Assembly: GCA_948146395.1 (NCBI GenBank)
Contig: OX411555.1
Span: 57,164,187-57,228,186 of the forward strand
DNA: 64,000 nt
Direction: 5' to 3'
DNA from: Fragum whitleyi
Taxonomy: Eukaryota; Mollusca; Bivalvia; Cardiida; Cardiidae
The notes under the pieces were generated by a model that ran no database searches, was not told where the DNA came from, and worked only from the letters and a program-made list of their open reading frames with translations. Each line of letters starts with the position of its first letter. Within the stretch, counting starts at the first letter, position 1. Below, piece by piece: positions 21,605-34,104 of this stretch. The translations under genes and the position numbers were made by a program.

Positions 21605-22260
21605 TATCTAATGTCGTGGAGGAAGGAGCATTATTTTTGGGGGGTCAATGCGCTAATCTTGGGAAGGAAACTGACACACATTCATATGACTTTCGAGCGT
21701 GTAATTCCGCCTACCCATAATTTGATAATGACTTGTTTCAAGCGCAAAGTGACCTTTTATAGGGATGATTTGCTGATGATATTTATTGTGTTGTAAGATA
21801 TAGGAGGACAGTTAAGGAAATATTTCAATGGTACTTAACCATAAATTTCACGGACTGTCTGCGCTCATTGATGTCGGTGTGACAAATGATGCTTTTTTCC
21901 TATAATTATTGGTGCTTTCTCAGTTGGTCAACTTTTATTTTCCAGAAAATAACTTCTAGAATTGGCGGACAAAGTAGAGAGTCCTACTTTGCACCATTCG
22001 GAACATCGCTCGGACATTTCCGTAAACTAGAAAGTACCTCGGACGTAGGTGTAGTAATTTTTTGTCAATTTTAGGTAATTCGGCTCCTGGTGGTACTTTG
22101 GTTAATACGCTTGAAGAAAAGCAAATTCCTTTAATGCTTTCGTCTATAGAGATTATTTTGGCATATCATAAATTGAAACCAAAACGCAGTAAAACACTGC
22201 GTTTTGTTTTAATCATAATATGCCCAATTTGTACCTAATGTTTATTTTGCTTTTCGCAGC
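21605..22260. other. No gene seen
   Basis: A short inverted repeat aaaacgcagt/actgcgtttt occurs at about 22182-22205. Nothing else was recognised. Confidence 0.4.
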
Positions 22261-22400
22261 GTCATTCTCAGTTATATTTGTGACGTCATATAAACCCACG
22301 TGCGAAATGACGCGCTTTCATGGGTGCGCCCGAATTATTCCCGAGGTCTATTCCGTAGAATCGCCGAGGGTTCCCGATTGACTTTGCACATGACAGTTTC
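22261..22400. repeat. Dispersed repeat with CRE-like motif, second copy
   Basis: Matches about 6785-6920: gtgacgtcatataaac, aatgacgcgctttcatgggt, gcgcccgaattattcc, gaggtct...gtagaatcgcc, then ttcccgattga. The copy at 6785 is more diverged. It shares the tgacgcgcttt block with the foldback elements at 21370 and 23740. Confidence 0.5.
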
Positions 22401-23433
22401 GGAATAATATCAGCATATATTATGCAATAGGATGGTTTATCCAGACATTTTTTTATTTCAATTTTAGATTTTAAGTTAAAAAAACGCACCTTTATAGAGA
22501 ATCCTGTTTTGAATTAAAAAAAAACGAAAAACAATTTAGTTCCGGAATACCAAGAGCATTTGTGTCTCATTTGTTAGCACGAGAGAAAATTTACTTTTTA
22601 TGTCCGTTGGCCTTTTTATAACACGGAATCACGCCGTTGATATACAGATTTTGAATCGTATAATAAGAAAATTGACAATATTCAAAATTGGATAAATATC
22701 ATTGACAACATGAGTTGCGTGTTTAAAAGCAATATTTGAATTCGGAAATAATTATTTTCATGCTAAAAGAACATAAATATTAACAAACAATAAATCTTAA
22801 TTATAAAGAAAATTTGTTATATTGAAAATTTAATACCTGGAAGAGATTAGACTCTTCAATTCAACTGCAACCATGTTGACTGGAGTACCATGACTGTCTA
22901 TAAGGGGAAGTTCATATGACAGTCTGAGAGTAGCGAGAGATGATGTAATAAATTTAAAATAACTGTAATATGCATGCGCAGAGACGACATTCATGTGAAC
23001 GGATTTACCAACTCATGGTAGTAAACGTCATTCAAAAATACCGCTTCAATAATTACCTAATATTAAAGAATACTTTTGTCATTAACAAATTGATAAACCC
23101 GTTTTAAACACATTGTACAAGAGAACAAAATTTATTTCTATTAAATCTAAAGAAATGCCAGAATTGTTTGTAATCGAGCTGTCGTGCACTACCTTTTGAC
23201 GGAATTCGGAATCCAAGTAACACCGGCCCGACCTGGGATCAAAAGCGTTAAAATGACAGCACTTGTGTCGAAACCGAGGTCGTTCTGATGGAAACCCGGT
23301 AAACTCGGGTCGAAATCGAGTCCCATATGAACTTCCCCTATTTTATCCATCGAGTAATCTCTTTTCATCCTGGTAACAAGTATCTGAGTCGTCTTATTCC
23401 TGTATTCTGTACTTTGGTAATAATTAATGCGTT
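22401..23433. other. AT-rich, no gene seen
   Basis: An 85-codon minus-strand frame (23189-23446) has no domain and runs into the end of the neighbouring MITE; not called. Confidence 0.4.
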
Positions 23434-23696
23434 TGTGACCTGTCACGCGAAAAAGCAGCTTTTACGGAACTTGGTAAAAAATATTTGAAAAAGAGATTTG
23501 TTTTAGAACAGGCCAACCAGAAGTCGCATTTCGAAAATTGTTTCAGAGGAAAGTAGATTGAATATTCTAGATTCAAAAAAAAAAAAAAAAATAGTGATGT
23601 GCGAAAAGTTTCGACCCTAGTCAGTCTGCACAGTCTAACAAGGGTCGACACTTTAAGCACTACCCAGATGGTCCTCTTTACACGTGACGGGTCACA
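23434..23696. mobile_element. MITE of the TGACCTGTCACGCGAAAA family, copy 2
   Basis: Ends tgtgacctgtcacgcgaaaa and tttacacgtgacgggtcaca. Interior blocks aggccaaccagaagtcgc, cgaccctagtcagtctgc and tacccagatggtcc recur in the copies at 34449 and 63331. An A15 run lies at about 23577-23592. Confidence 0.75.
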
Positions 23697-23724
23697 TTTA
23701 CATACTTTCTTTGTCTTCTTTTCA

Positions 23725-23990
23725 AACAAAACCTCATTTGCAAAATGACCCGCTTTAAGAAAATTTGTCCTAAAATTTTCACACTTTGTTTCATTTTCGG
23801 GTTAAAGAAAAGAATAACTGCTTGTTTTTCGAGTAAGGTCACGTGAACCAAAAGGCCATATTTTCACTCGTGGCACCGCCAAATCTGTTTTGTATTTTTC
23901 ACTCAATGAAATATAAATCGATCCTTCACTAAAACAAATGGTTACCCTCAATATTATTCTGCGTTATCAATGAACATGAAGGGCGGGGCT
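23725..23990. mobile_element. Degraded foldback element, relative of 21160-21604
   Basis: Shares caaaatgac(g/c)cgcttta, gaaaatttgtcctaaaat and the later tttcactcgtggc and aatgaaatataaatcgatc blocks with 21370-21595. The arms have decayed so the hairpin pairs only partly. Confidence 0.5.
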
Positions 23991-24022
23991 TAGCCGTGAC
24001 GTAATTTGGCCAGTTTACTTTT

Positions 24023-25414
24023 TAGCTCATCTGAGCACAAAGTGCTCAAGGTGAGCTATTGTGATCACTCACTGTCCGTCGTCCGTCCATCGTCCGTCCG
24101 TCCGTCCGTCTGTCAACAATTTCTTTTTACCATCTAGACATCTAGAACATCTTATCCTCCTAAACCACTTGACCAATCAAGCTGAAACTTGGCAGGGATG
24201 TTCCTTGGGTGAGGTTCTTTCAAAGTTGTTAAAAGAATTTAATTTCATCAAAAACTCTGGTTGCCATGGTAACATAATAGCCAAAAATGGCTGAAAATAT
24301 TAGAAAATTCTATTCCTCCTTAACCACTGGGCCAATCAAGCTGAAACTTGGCAGGGATGTTCCTTGGGTGAAGCTCTTTAAAAGTTGTTAAAAGAATTTA
24401 ATTTCATCAAAAACTCTGGTTGCCTTGGTAACATAATAGCCAAAAATGCCTGAAAATATTAGAAAAAATTTTATTCTTCCTTACCCACTGGGCCAATCAA
24501 GCTGAAACTTGGCAAGGATGTTCCTTGGGAGAAGGTCTCCAAAAGATGTAAAAAGAATTTAATTTCATCAAAAACTCTCGTTTCCATGGCAACGGAAAGT
24601 CTGAAAAATGGCCGAAAATGGCTGAAAATATTAGAAAAAAAATCTTCTTCTCCTAAACTACTTGGCCAATCAAGCTGAAACTTGGCAGGGATGTTCCTTG
24701 GGTGAAGGTCTTCAAAAGATGTTAAAAGAATTTAATTTCATCATAAACTCTAGTTACCATTATAGCGGAAAATCTGAAAAATGGTCGAAAATGGCTGAAA
24801 ATATTAGAAAAAAATCTATTCCTCCTTAACCTTTGGGCCAATCAAGCTGAAACTTGGCAGGGATGTTCCTTGGTTGAAGATCTCCAAAAGTTGTTAAAAG
24901 AATGTAATTTCATCAAAAGCTCTAGTTTCCATGGTAATGGAAAGTCTGAAAAATTGAAAAAAATGGCTGAATATATTAGAAAAAAATTCTATTCCTTAAC
25001 TACTGGGCCAATCAAGCTGAAACTTGGCAGGGATGTTCCTTGGTTGAAGGTCTTCAAAAGTTGTTAAAAGAATTTAATTTCATGAAAAGCTATAGTTTTA
25101 CGTGGTTACGGAAAGGTTGAACATTGGCTGAAAATCTTAGAAAAAAATCTTCTCCTCCTAGACCACTGGGCTAATCAAGCTGAAACTTGGCAGGGATGTT
25201 CCTTGGGTGAAGGTCTTCAAAAGTTGATAAAGAATACGCCATGATAAGAGAAAAGTTGAAAAATTACGAAACTTTAAAAAAAATCAAGTTGCAATAGGAC
25301 GAATTTTAACCAACCTTAATGTACATCAAACAAATTCTGGTTTTCATAACATGGTTGACAAGTAATGAGTGACATACTCCGGTGAGCGATATAGGACCAT
25401 CATGGTCCTCTTGT
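24023..25414 (+). mobile_element. Family 1 hairpin-capped tandem-core repeat, copy C
   Basis: Starts TAGCTCATCTGAGCACAAAG, has a GTCC microsatellite at about 24071-24115 and about seven core units marked by gctgaaacttggcagggatg at 24181, 24340, 24501, 24674, 24846, 25016 and 25179, i.e. 159-173 bp apart. Ends CGGTGAGCGATATAGGACC, hairpin AGGACCATCATGGTCCT, then CTTGT. Core sequence close to copy E. Confidence 0.8.
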
Positions 25415-25772
25415 CAATAGTTTTCAAAAGCAAGTCTGTAATTATCGTGAACGTGTGTATAAAAAAAATAATAATTGTGTCTTAAAACCAGAAGGATAAA
25501 CGTGCTTAGCGAAAGTGAACACATTTAATCGTTTGGTTACCAAATCCTCGTAACTTCTGCTTGTTCAAGCCGAAGTTACGAGGGTTTGGTTGCCAACCTT
25601 CGATATATCTGAGTATTTGTAAATAGAAGCTGATTTGAATTAACCTTAAATGCAATGAACCGATACTTAGGCTCCACCCTGCCAGGGCATTAATCTTGGA
25701 TTATATCAATCCCTAATATAAGAATATACAATATTTTAGAACTATATAATTTAGAACTGCCTGTTACATTTT
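25415..25772. repeat. Hairpin and dispersed repeat, no gene
   Basis: Positions 25533-25595 fold into a hairpin (ggttaccaaatcctcgtaac / gttacgagggtttggttgcc). Positions about 25618-25705 match 47585-47680 in inverted orientation (ggctccaccctgccaggg versus ccctggcagggcggagcc), a short dispersed repeat. Confidence 0.5.
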
Positions 25773-26976
25773 TAGCTCCACTGGCTGAAAGCCACTGGGG
25801 CTATTGTCATGGCGTTGTGTCCGTCGTGCGTCCGTCCGTGCGTCCGTGCGTCCGTGCGTGCGGTCGTAAACTTTTTCTTTAAAAATCTTCTCCTCAGAAA
25901 CTACTGGATGGATTTCAACCAAACTTCATAGAAATGATCCTTGGGTGACCCTCTTTCAAAGTTGTTCAAGAAATTTTGATCCAATGAAAAACATGGATTT
26001 AATGGGCGTGGCTAATTTCCAAATATGGTAAAAAGTGACTTTTCTCAGGTTCTAATTGATGGATACCAATTAAATTTTACATGAATGATCCTTGGGTGAC
26101 CCTTGATCAGTCTACAAAAAATTATTGTGATCAGATAAAAAATATGTATTTTATGGGCGGAGGTCATTTCTCTATATGTTATTTAGTGGAAACTTTGAAA
26201 ATCATTTTCTCAGAATCTAACTTATAGATATCAACCAAATTTTACATGAAAGATCCTAGGGTGACCCTTTATCAGTCTACCAACAATTTTTTTGATCGGA
26301 TGAAAAATATGCATTTTATGGGCGGAGGTCATTTCTCTATGTATTATATAGTGGAAACTTTGAAAATCATTTTCTCAGAATCTAACTAATAGATATCAAC
26401 CAAATTTTACATGAATGATTCTTGGGTGACCCTTTATCAGTCTACCAACAATTCTTTTGATCGGATGAAAAATATGCATTTTATGGGCGGAGGTCATTTC
26501 TCTATATGTTATATAGTGGAAACTTTGAAATTCATTTTCTCAGAATCTAACAGATAGATATCAACCAAATTTTACATGAATGATTCTTAGGTGATCCTAT
26601 ATCAGTCTATCAAAAATTATTGTGATCAGATGAAAAATATGTATTTTATGGGCGGAGGTCATTTCTCTATGTGTTATATAGTGGAAACTTTGAAAATCAT
26701 TTTCTCAGAATGCAAATGATGGATATCAATCAAACATCATTAGTATGATCCTTGGATGATCTATTTTCATGCAGCCAAAAATTATTGTGATTTGATGAAA
26801 AATATGTCTTTTTATGGGCGGAGGTCATTTCTCTTTATGTTATAATAGTGGAAACTTTGAAAATCATTTCAACATCAGTAGAACCCAAAATATCTAAAAA
26901 TCTAGTCAAAACCTAGATTTGCTATTACAAGAAATTCAAGCCTGTGGAGCGACACAAGCCATTCATGGCTTTCTAG
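25773..26976 (+). mobile_element. Family 2 hairpin-capped tandem-core repeat, copy H
   Basis: Starts TAGCTCCACTGGCTGAAAGC with the hairpin GGCTgaaAGCC, then a GTCC/GTGC microsatellite (about 25819-25862) and a core of about five units with tttctctatatgttatatag and ttttatgggcggaggtca. Ends gagcgacacaagccattcat with the hairpin AGCCATtcATGGCT, then TTCTAGT. The longest and best preserved family 2 copy. Confidence 0.8.
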
Positions 26977-27101
26977 TTAAACACACGTGTGCATGAAGTG
27001 CCGTTACAGGACATAAGATATTTGGATCATTTAATCCGTTTGTCCGCTTGTAGAAATAGACGAAATAAAACAAAAGAGAAAATTATCATTTGAAAATTTA
27101 A

Positions 27102-27322
27102 CCCTTTCCAGTTTTACAAAATTTTGGACCTGTCCAAATTCAAAGGTTATGCAGGCGAAAATTAAAAGTAGATTTAATTTCAAAAATAACCATTCAGTAG
27201 GGTAGAAAATAGTGTGGAAAAAGAGGAAATTGCTTGTCAGAAGCAATTTCCCCTTTTTTCACATTGTTCTCTCAATCTTTAAATCACAGGCACGTAAAAG
27301 GCGGGGATTAAACAGCACAGGG
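27102..27322. mobile_element. piggyBac-type MITE with TTAA flanks, copy 1
   Basis: 221 bp, starting CCCTTTCCAGTTTTAC and ending CACAGGG, flanked on both sides by TTAA (27098-27101 and 27323-27326), the duplication made by piggyBac transposases. The interior hairpin gaaattgctt/aagcaatttc is shared with the copies at 60862 and 61418. Confidence 0.8.
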
Positions 27323-27326
27323 TTAA

Positions 27327-28759
27327 ACATGAAAATCGTAATGATTATGCTGGGTTTTTGTTCAACAAAATAATTTGTTACGTACCGTCGAATATCAAAG
27401 AGCTCAAATAAAAGATAAACAAAAAGGATTTCAGGACAAATCAGTAAATGGACCATAAAAATCCTATAAATAGGTCAATAATGCTCCAGAAAGCATTTTA
27501 TCGGTTCAGATGCTTTTTCTGTGATTAATCAAAATAAATCTTTCGCCTATCATTTACGGATTTACTATATCAAGACATTCAATGTCTTTATACTTGTATA
27601 CAAAAATACTTATCTTTATACTTGTTTACAAAAATGAATACAACAAGGAGATTGGACGAGGTGTAACGAAGTATCGATTTTTAAACGAGTTTTCTATTTA
27701 CAGATGAAAAAAAGAGAGAATTTTTTGCGTTTAATCGACAATATAGCAATCAATTATTCATATTTTTTCGCTTAACATACAACACCGTATATAAATGACG
27801 TTAACGCATGTTTTATGACATCAATTTTACGGTTGCAAAGTAGCGTTGCTTTACGTTCTTAGTTTATTTGCCTACTAGTTAAAACACATAACACTCGTGT
27901 AATATCAAAAATATCTATCGACGTAATTTTACTCTCGCGACGTAGGTCGTACTATGATACATCTTACTAGAAGTCGTTTCCATGAAAATATTTACAATCC
28001 TGTCAATCTTATCATTTCATACGGGGACGTAATGAAGAGAAGGAGAAATACAAATATATATATATTAATTGTGAAATAATAAGTTGGTGTCCATTTCTTA
28101 CACCCGTTTATTTTGGTGACCATTTATCACATCCGTTTTAGTAACTTTTAATCAGTTGAAATGGTAATTTCAGTAAAAAGCTAGTACATGTATTGGTTTT
28201 AAAATCCAAAATTATTATTTAGATGAAAACGGTCGGATGTATCTAACTTTTCCTAGTTCTCGGGCGATTTCTCGCTCGAAGGGGGCGTTTTTATCCTCCT
28301 TTTCACGTCTCCATTGATTCTTCAAATTTCTATTTAGTAAGATATATGTTGGCATAACTCGGCATGCAGACATTCAGATACGACCATAAATTTCATGCTT
28401 TGTCTGCTGCAGGCGATTTGATAAGTCTAAAAACTTTATTTATTGCTTGTAGTACATGCTTTTACCATTAAGACAATAGCTTTTTGGACTGGAAGTAAAG
28501 AAAATTGCATCTAATTTGAAGGATATGTCATTGTACTTATCTTTATACTAAGACTTTTCTGATAATTGTAATGGTCTTTATTTCACATTCCATTTAACAT
28601 TCTAAATTTTGTATTAAATCGAGCTTGATAAAATCCAAAAATAGCAATGAACAAATCAGGATCTCGAAATAGTATTCATATCCGTTCAGTACCTTATACA
28701 AAAAAAATGAGAAATTATTTCGACCAAATGTTTCATCCAAATAACTCAATCGTAGATCT
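27327..28759. other. AT-rich, no gene; diverged dispersed repeat at about 27780-28080
   Basis: 27780-28080 is the second copy of the repeat at 1060-1330 (gacgttaac...gacatcaa, acggttgcaaagtagcgttg, acactcgtgtaatatc, ctcgcgacgtagg). The rest holds no recognised feature. Confidence 0.45.
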
Positions 28760-28919
28760 ATAGATGTGGACTAGAAGCTGAATGCTAGGAAAGAATGTAC
28801 TGGTAGTACAGATGTAAGAAATACTAGGAATCCGCTGTGAGATGCTCCAGCCACTGCGATAAAACTGATAGATTAATGAAAGCGGCGAACCCCCTTTTCA
28901 AATAAAGAAACAAACAAAC
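28760..28919 (+). repeat. SINE-like retroposon, copy 2
   Basis: Shares with 4740-4889 the blocks tactggtagta...agaaatac, gatgctccagccactgcgat and tgaaagcggcgaa, and ends in an (aaac)n tail (aaacaaacaaacag). A 3' fragment of the SINE family; no promoter boxes were identified. Confidence 0.5.
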
Positions 28920-30804
28920 AGACTTAATGTTAGAAGAATTATAGCGATTGCGTGTTTCCCGGCCGTCTATGCGACCGTCCATTTAGTTTTTTTTCTTTAA
29001 AGAAATCAAGTCCACAAATAATATCAAATGTTCTTAAAACTTTGACGGATGATTTAAGGGTTATTAGGAAGTGTCCTTTCGAAATGGGAACAATCAGTAG
29101 GAAACTAATGGGTGTTTTTGACATTGACACAATCCTATCTTGTATACGCGATGAAGTCCACAAATATTTCGGATTCCATTGAAACTTTGATCAGATGATT
29201 GTAAGATTATAGAAGGAGATTAGGACCTATCCGTCGGAAAAAAAACATTTAAAGGGGACTAATGGAGTAACTGCAATCTGCAATATTTTTACGTTATTAA
29301 GTCCACAAATATTAACGAAAGTCGCTTTCGGTATGATCAGTCGGAAAACACCGGAAATGAGGTCTTGTGGAATTTCACTTAGTGTATTCTTGTTTATTCG
29401 ACAACGACCAAAATAATTTGGGTTCTCTTGAACGTTTTACTCGATGAATGTAGCGTCATTTGAATCGACGCTGTCAAATAAATGAATAATCCGACGGAAA
29501 ACACGCGGAAGGTGTGCCTGCTGGAATTTCACGTTGTGTAATCTTGTTTAAACGGAATACCACAAAAACTATTTTCAAAATATTTTCATTTTTTAGTTCC
29601 ACTGGCCGAAGGCCACTGGGACTATTGTCATGGCGCTAAGTCTATCGTGCGTCTGTTTGTGCGTCCATGCATCCAGTCGTAAAATTTTTCTTAAAAAACA
29701 TTCTCCTCAGAATTTACTGGATGAATTTCAACCAAACTTCATAGGAATGATCATTGGGTGACCTTCTTTCAAAGTTGTTGGAGAAATTTTGACCCAATGA
29801 AAAACACGGATTTATTGGGCGTGGCTAATTTCAAAATATGGTAAAAAATCAGATTTCTCAGATACTAATGGATAGATACCAATTAAATTTTACATGAATG
29901 GTAATTTGTTGATCCTTTATCAGTCTACAAAAAATATTGTGATTGGATAAAAAATATGTATTTTATTGGCGGAGGTCATGTCTCTATATGTATGTTATAT
30001 ATGGTGGTTACTTTAAAAATCATTTTCTCAGATTGTAACAAATGGGTATCAGCCAAATTTCACCAGAATGATCCTTAAGTGACCTTTTATCAGTCTACCA
30101 AAAAATAATTGTGATTGGATGAAAAATATGTATTTTATGGGTGGAGGTCATTTCTCTATATGTTATATAGTTAAAACTTTGAAAATCATTTTCTCAGAAT
30201 GTAACTGATGGATATCAAACAAATTTCACTGGAATGATCCTTGGGTGACCCTTTATCAGTCTACTAGAAATTATAGTAATCATATGAAAAATATGTATTT
30301 TATGGGCGGAGGTCAATTCTCTATATGTTATATAGTGGAAATTTTGAAAATAATTTTTCAGAATGTTACTGATGGGTTTCAATCAAACTTCATTGGTATG
30401 ATCCTTGGGTGACCCATTATCATGCAGCCAAAAAATATTGTGATTGGAAGGAAAATATTTCTTTTATGGGTGGATGTCATTTCTCTAAATTTTATATAGT
30501 GGAAACTCTGAAAATCATTTTTAACATCAGCAGAACCCAAAATATTTAAAAATCTAGTCAAAACTTTGATTTGCTATTACAAGAATTTCAAGGTTGTGGA
30601 GCGACTCAAGCCATTCATGGCTTTCTGGTTGCGATAAAGTCCACAGATATTTTTGATTGTCTTGAAAATTTCACAGATGGATTCTTTTGTTGTGAAAACA
30701 TGCCCTTGTTACTTGCAACTTTAACATAGTCAATTGTGAACTTCTTAAGGAAGTGGACCTTTAATAGTTCTGCAAAATTTTGAAGTAAAGAACTTTTATA
30801 TAGT
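28920..30804. repeat. Degraded tandem repeat (aagtccacaaatat units), interrupted by copy I
   Basis: Units carrying aagtccacaaata occur near 29008, 29156 and 29299, and again at about 30636 (aaagtccacagatat) after the family 2 insertion at 29594-30628. A ccggccgtctatgcgaccgt tract near 28961 resembles the microsatellite part of the hairpin-capped families, so this may be an old relative of them. Confidence 0.45.
29594..30628 (+). mobile_element. Family 2 hairpin-capped tandem-core repeat, copy I
   Basis: Starts TAGTTCCACTGGCCGAAGGC, with the hairpin GGCcgaaGGCC, and core units of about 165 bp containing tttctctatatgttatatag. Ends actcaagccattcatggctt then TCTGGT. It interrupts the aagtccacaaatat repeat. 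Confidence 0.78.
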
Positions 30805-31212
30805 TAAAGCCCCCGTCTGTGTTTGTGAACATTTCCCAAACGCAAGACAATGATCGTAGACGACTATGTGCACAAAATCTAGACTTTTATTCTCAGAGAT
30901 AAGCTTGAATTTGTCATCTTATATTCGGTAATTCAAATAATTATGATGTGATGATCTAAATATGTACCTAACTTGATGAATATTTATGACCTGCAACATT
31001 TTCGACTTAAATTTGAATACCACTCCTGCCCGTGAGTGTATCTCATGTGACCAAAATCTCATTTACATATTTTACTAATACTATAGATTGTACGTTTCCT
31101 GCAAAAGCTGCAGGAAAGCTGCCGTTTGTTGATTGATTTGTATCTTTATGTTACTTTCATAAGATTAAATCAAGAAAAAATATTCAAATAATGTTCACGA
31201 AAGTGCACTTTT

Positions 31213-34104
31213 TAGCTCACCTGAGCACGAAGTGCTCATGTGAGCTATTGTGATCACCTTTCATCCGGCGTCCGTCCGTCGGTCGTCGGTCGTCGTCCGT
31301 CGTCCGGCGTCCGTCAACAATTTCTTTAAACGACATCTCCTCCTAAACTACTTGGCCAATTTTCACCAAATTTTACAGAAATGTTGCTTAGGTGGTCCCC
31401 TTCAAAAATAGCTAAAAGAATTGAAATCCATGAAAAACTCTGGTTGCTATGGCAACAAATAGTGAAATTTTAAGAAAATCTTTAAAATTCTTCTTCTTCT
31501 CAACCAGTAGTCCTACAGACTTAAAACTTGGCATGGATGATCAGTTCATAGACCTGAATAAAAATAGCTAAAATCATATCTTTTGGACCACCAGGTGCGG
31601 AGCACCAGGGGGGAGGGGGTAGTACTTTGGGTAAATTTTGTATTCTTTAATCTTCTTCTTCTTTGGAACCAGGAGCCCTACAGACTTGAAAATTGGCATG
31701 GATGATCAGCTCATAGACCTGAATAAAACTAGCTAAAACCATATCTGTTGGGCTGCCAGGTGCGGAGCACCAGGGGGGAGGGGGTAGTACTTTTGTGAAA
31801 ATTTTGTAATCTTTAACCTTCTTCTTCTGATGAACTAGGAGCCTGACAGATTTGAATATTGGCATGGATGATCAGCATATGGACCTTTATAAAAATAGCT
31901 AGAACCATGACTGTAGATTCACCAGGTGCGGAGCACCAGGGGGGAGAGGGTAGTACTTTTGTGAAAATTTTGTAATCTTTAACCTTCTTCTTCTTCTGAA
32001 CCTAAAGCCCTACAGACTTGAAAATTGGCATGGAGGATCAGCTCATAGACGTTAAATAAAATAGCTAAAATCATGGCTGTAATGCCACCAGGGGCGGAGC
32101 ACCAGGGGGGGAGAGGGTAGTACTTTTGTGAAAATTTTGTAACGTTAACCTTCATCTTCTAATGAACCAGGAGCCCTACAGACTTCAATATTGGCATGGA
32201 TGATAAGCATATGGATCTTAAATAAAATAGCTAAAAGCATGAATGTAGGGCCACCAGATGTAGAGCATTAGGGGGGAGGGCGTAGTACTTTGGATCAATT
32301 TTGAAATCTTTAACCTTATTCTTCTCCTGGATCAGGAACCCTACAGACTTGAAAATTGTAATGGGTGATCAATATATTGACATTAATAAAAATAGCTAAA
32401 ATCATGACTGTAGGGTCACCAGGTGCTGAGTGTCTTGGGGAGGGGGTAGTACTTTGGATCATTTTTGAAATCTTTAAACTTCTTCTAATGAACCAGGAGT
32501 CCTACAGACTTGAATATTGGTATGAATGATCAGCATATGGACATTAATTGAATTAGCTAAAATCATGACTGTAGATTCACCAGGTGCAGAGCATCTTGGG
32601 GGAGGGGGAGTGCTTTGTTGAGAATTTTGAATCCCTACAGCCTTAATATTTGACATGGATTGATCAACTCATTAAAGAAAACTTTGAAAGTCTCAGACTC
32701 AGCCTGTATATCTGGCATAGATTAGCTGATCACAGACCTTTTATGAAAAAAGCTTAAATAAATAATGACCAGGGGAGGAGCAGAGTGGGGGGGGGAGGAG
32801 GATTATTTCAAATGTTATCTGATTGAATAAGTGAAAATCTCTTTTTCTGTGGTTGCATGGACATACCTAGGTAATGAAGCTTTTTATACGCCCGAAGGGT
32901 CGTATTATGTTATGGCCTCGGCCGTCTGTCTGTCCGTCTGTCTGTCCGTCTGTCCGTCCGTCTGTCCGTCCGTTAGCAATTTTTTGTGTGCGCGACTCCT
33001 CCTAAACTATCAATGGGAATAAGCTGAAACTACACACAATTACTCCCTATGATGTCTAGTTGTGCATAAGACCTTTGAAATTCAAATCGCTCCAGTCATT
33101 CCTGAGAAATCTTGAATTATCTGCCCTTTAATATAACAAAAATTACTGTTTTTTGTGTGCGCAACTCCTCCTAAACTATCAATGGGAATAAGCTGAAACT
33201 ACACACAATTACTCCCTATGATGTCTAAGTGTGCATATGACCTTTGAAATTCAAATTGCTCCAGTCATTCCTGAGAAATCTTGAATTATCTGCCCTTTAC
33301 TATAACAAAAATCACTGTTTTTTGTGTGCGCAACTTCTCCTAAACTATCAATGGGAATAGGCTGAAACTACACACAATTACTCCCTTTGACGTCTAGTTG
33401 TGCATATGACCTTTGAAATTCAAATTGCTCCCGTCAATCCTGAGAAATCTTGAATTATCTGCCCTTGAATTTAATGAAAATCACTGTTTTTTGTGTGCGC
33501 AACTCCTCCTAAACTATCAATGGGAATGAGCTGAAACTAGACACATTTACTCCCTATGATGTCTAGTTGTGCATAAGACCTTTGAAATTCAAATCGCTCC
33601 AGTCAATTCTGAGAAATCTTGAATTATCTGCCCTTGAATTAAGAGAAAATCACTGTTTTTTGTGTGCAACTCCCCCTTAACTATCAATTGAAATGAGCTG
33701 AAACTAGACACAATTACTCTCTATGATGTCTAGTTTTGCGTAAGACTTTTCAATTCAAAATGCTCCAGTTATTCTAGAGTTATCTTGGATTATCTGCCCT
33801 TGAGTTGATGAAAAACAAAATTTCTTGTCGGCTCATTTTCTCCTACATTATGGATGGGAATGAAAGGAAACTTGCCATAATGACTCTGTAGGTTGTCTTT
33901 TTGTGCTTAGGACTAAATATATTTTCATATTTAAATGTTATGGCACCAGTTGTCTGTCTGTCTGTTTGCAATATCTTTAGCTATCATTCAAGCTCTCGCT
34001 ACTGACAAGCCAAGGTTACTGACAAGCCCCTTCGGGCGTATATGCGCCGCTCTGCGAAGCTCTTGTTTCTCAGGTGAGCGACCCAGGGCCAACGGCCCTC
34101 TTGT
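31213..34104 (+). mobile_element. Family 1 hairpin-capped tandem-core repeat, copy D, with a nested insertion
   Basis: Starts TAGCTCACCTGAGCACGAAG, has a GTCC/GTCG microsatellite at about 31261-31315 and about seven core units marked by caccaggtgcggagcaccag-like text (31589 to 32590), 150-165 bp apart. Family 3 (32885-34066) interrupts it just before its 3' end CAGGTGAGCGACCCAGGGCC, hairpin GGGCCaacGGCCC, CTCTTGT. The core differs from copies C and E, so family 1 caps are combined with at least three core types. Confidence 0.78.
32885..34066 (+). mobile_element. Family 3 hairpin-capped tandem-core repeat, nested in copy D
   Basis: Starts TATACGCCCGAAGGGTCGTA, has a GTCT/GTCC microsatellite at 32922-32972, then five core units spaced exactly 169 bp (block tttttgtgtg at 32981, 33150, 33319, 33488, 33657) and a degraded sixth. 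Ends CCCCTTCGGGCGTATATGCG, GCTCTGCGAAGCTCTTGT. The end segment cccttcgggcgtat is the complement of the start segment atacgcccgaaggg, so both ends can pair. Confidence 0.8.

Noticed and set aside
33000..33800. CRISPR-like array
   Set aside because: The 169-bp units are contiguous tandem repeats with no alternation of short repeats and unique spacers, and the context is animal DNA.
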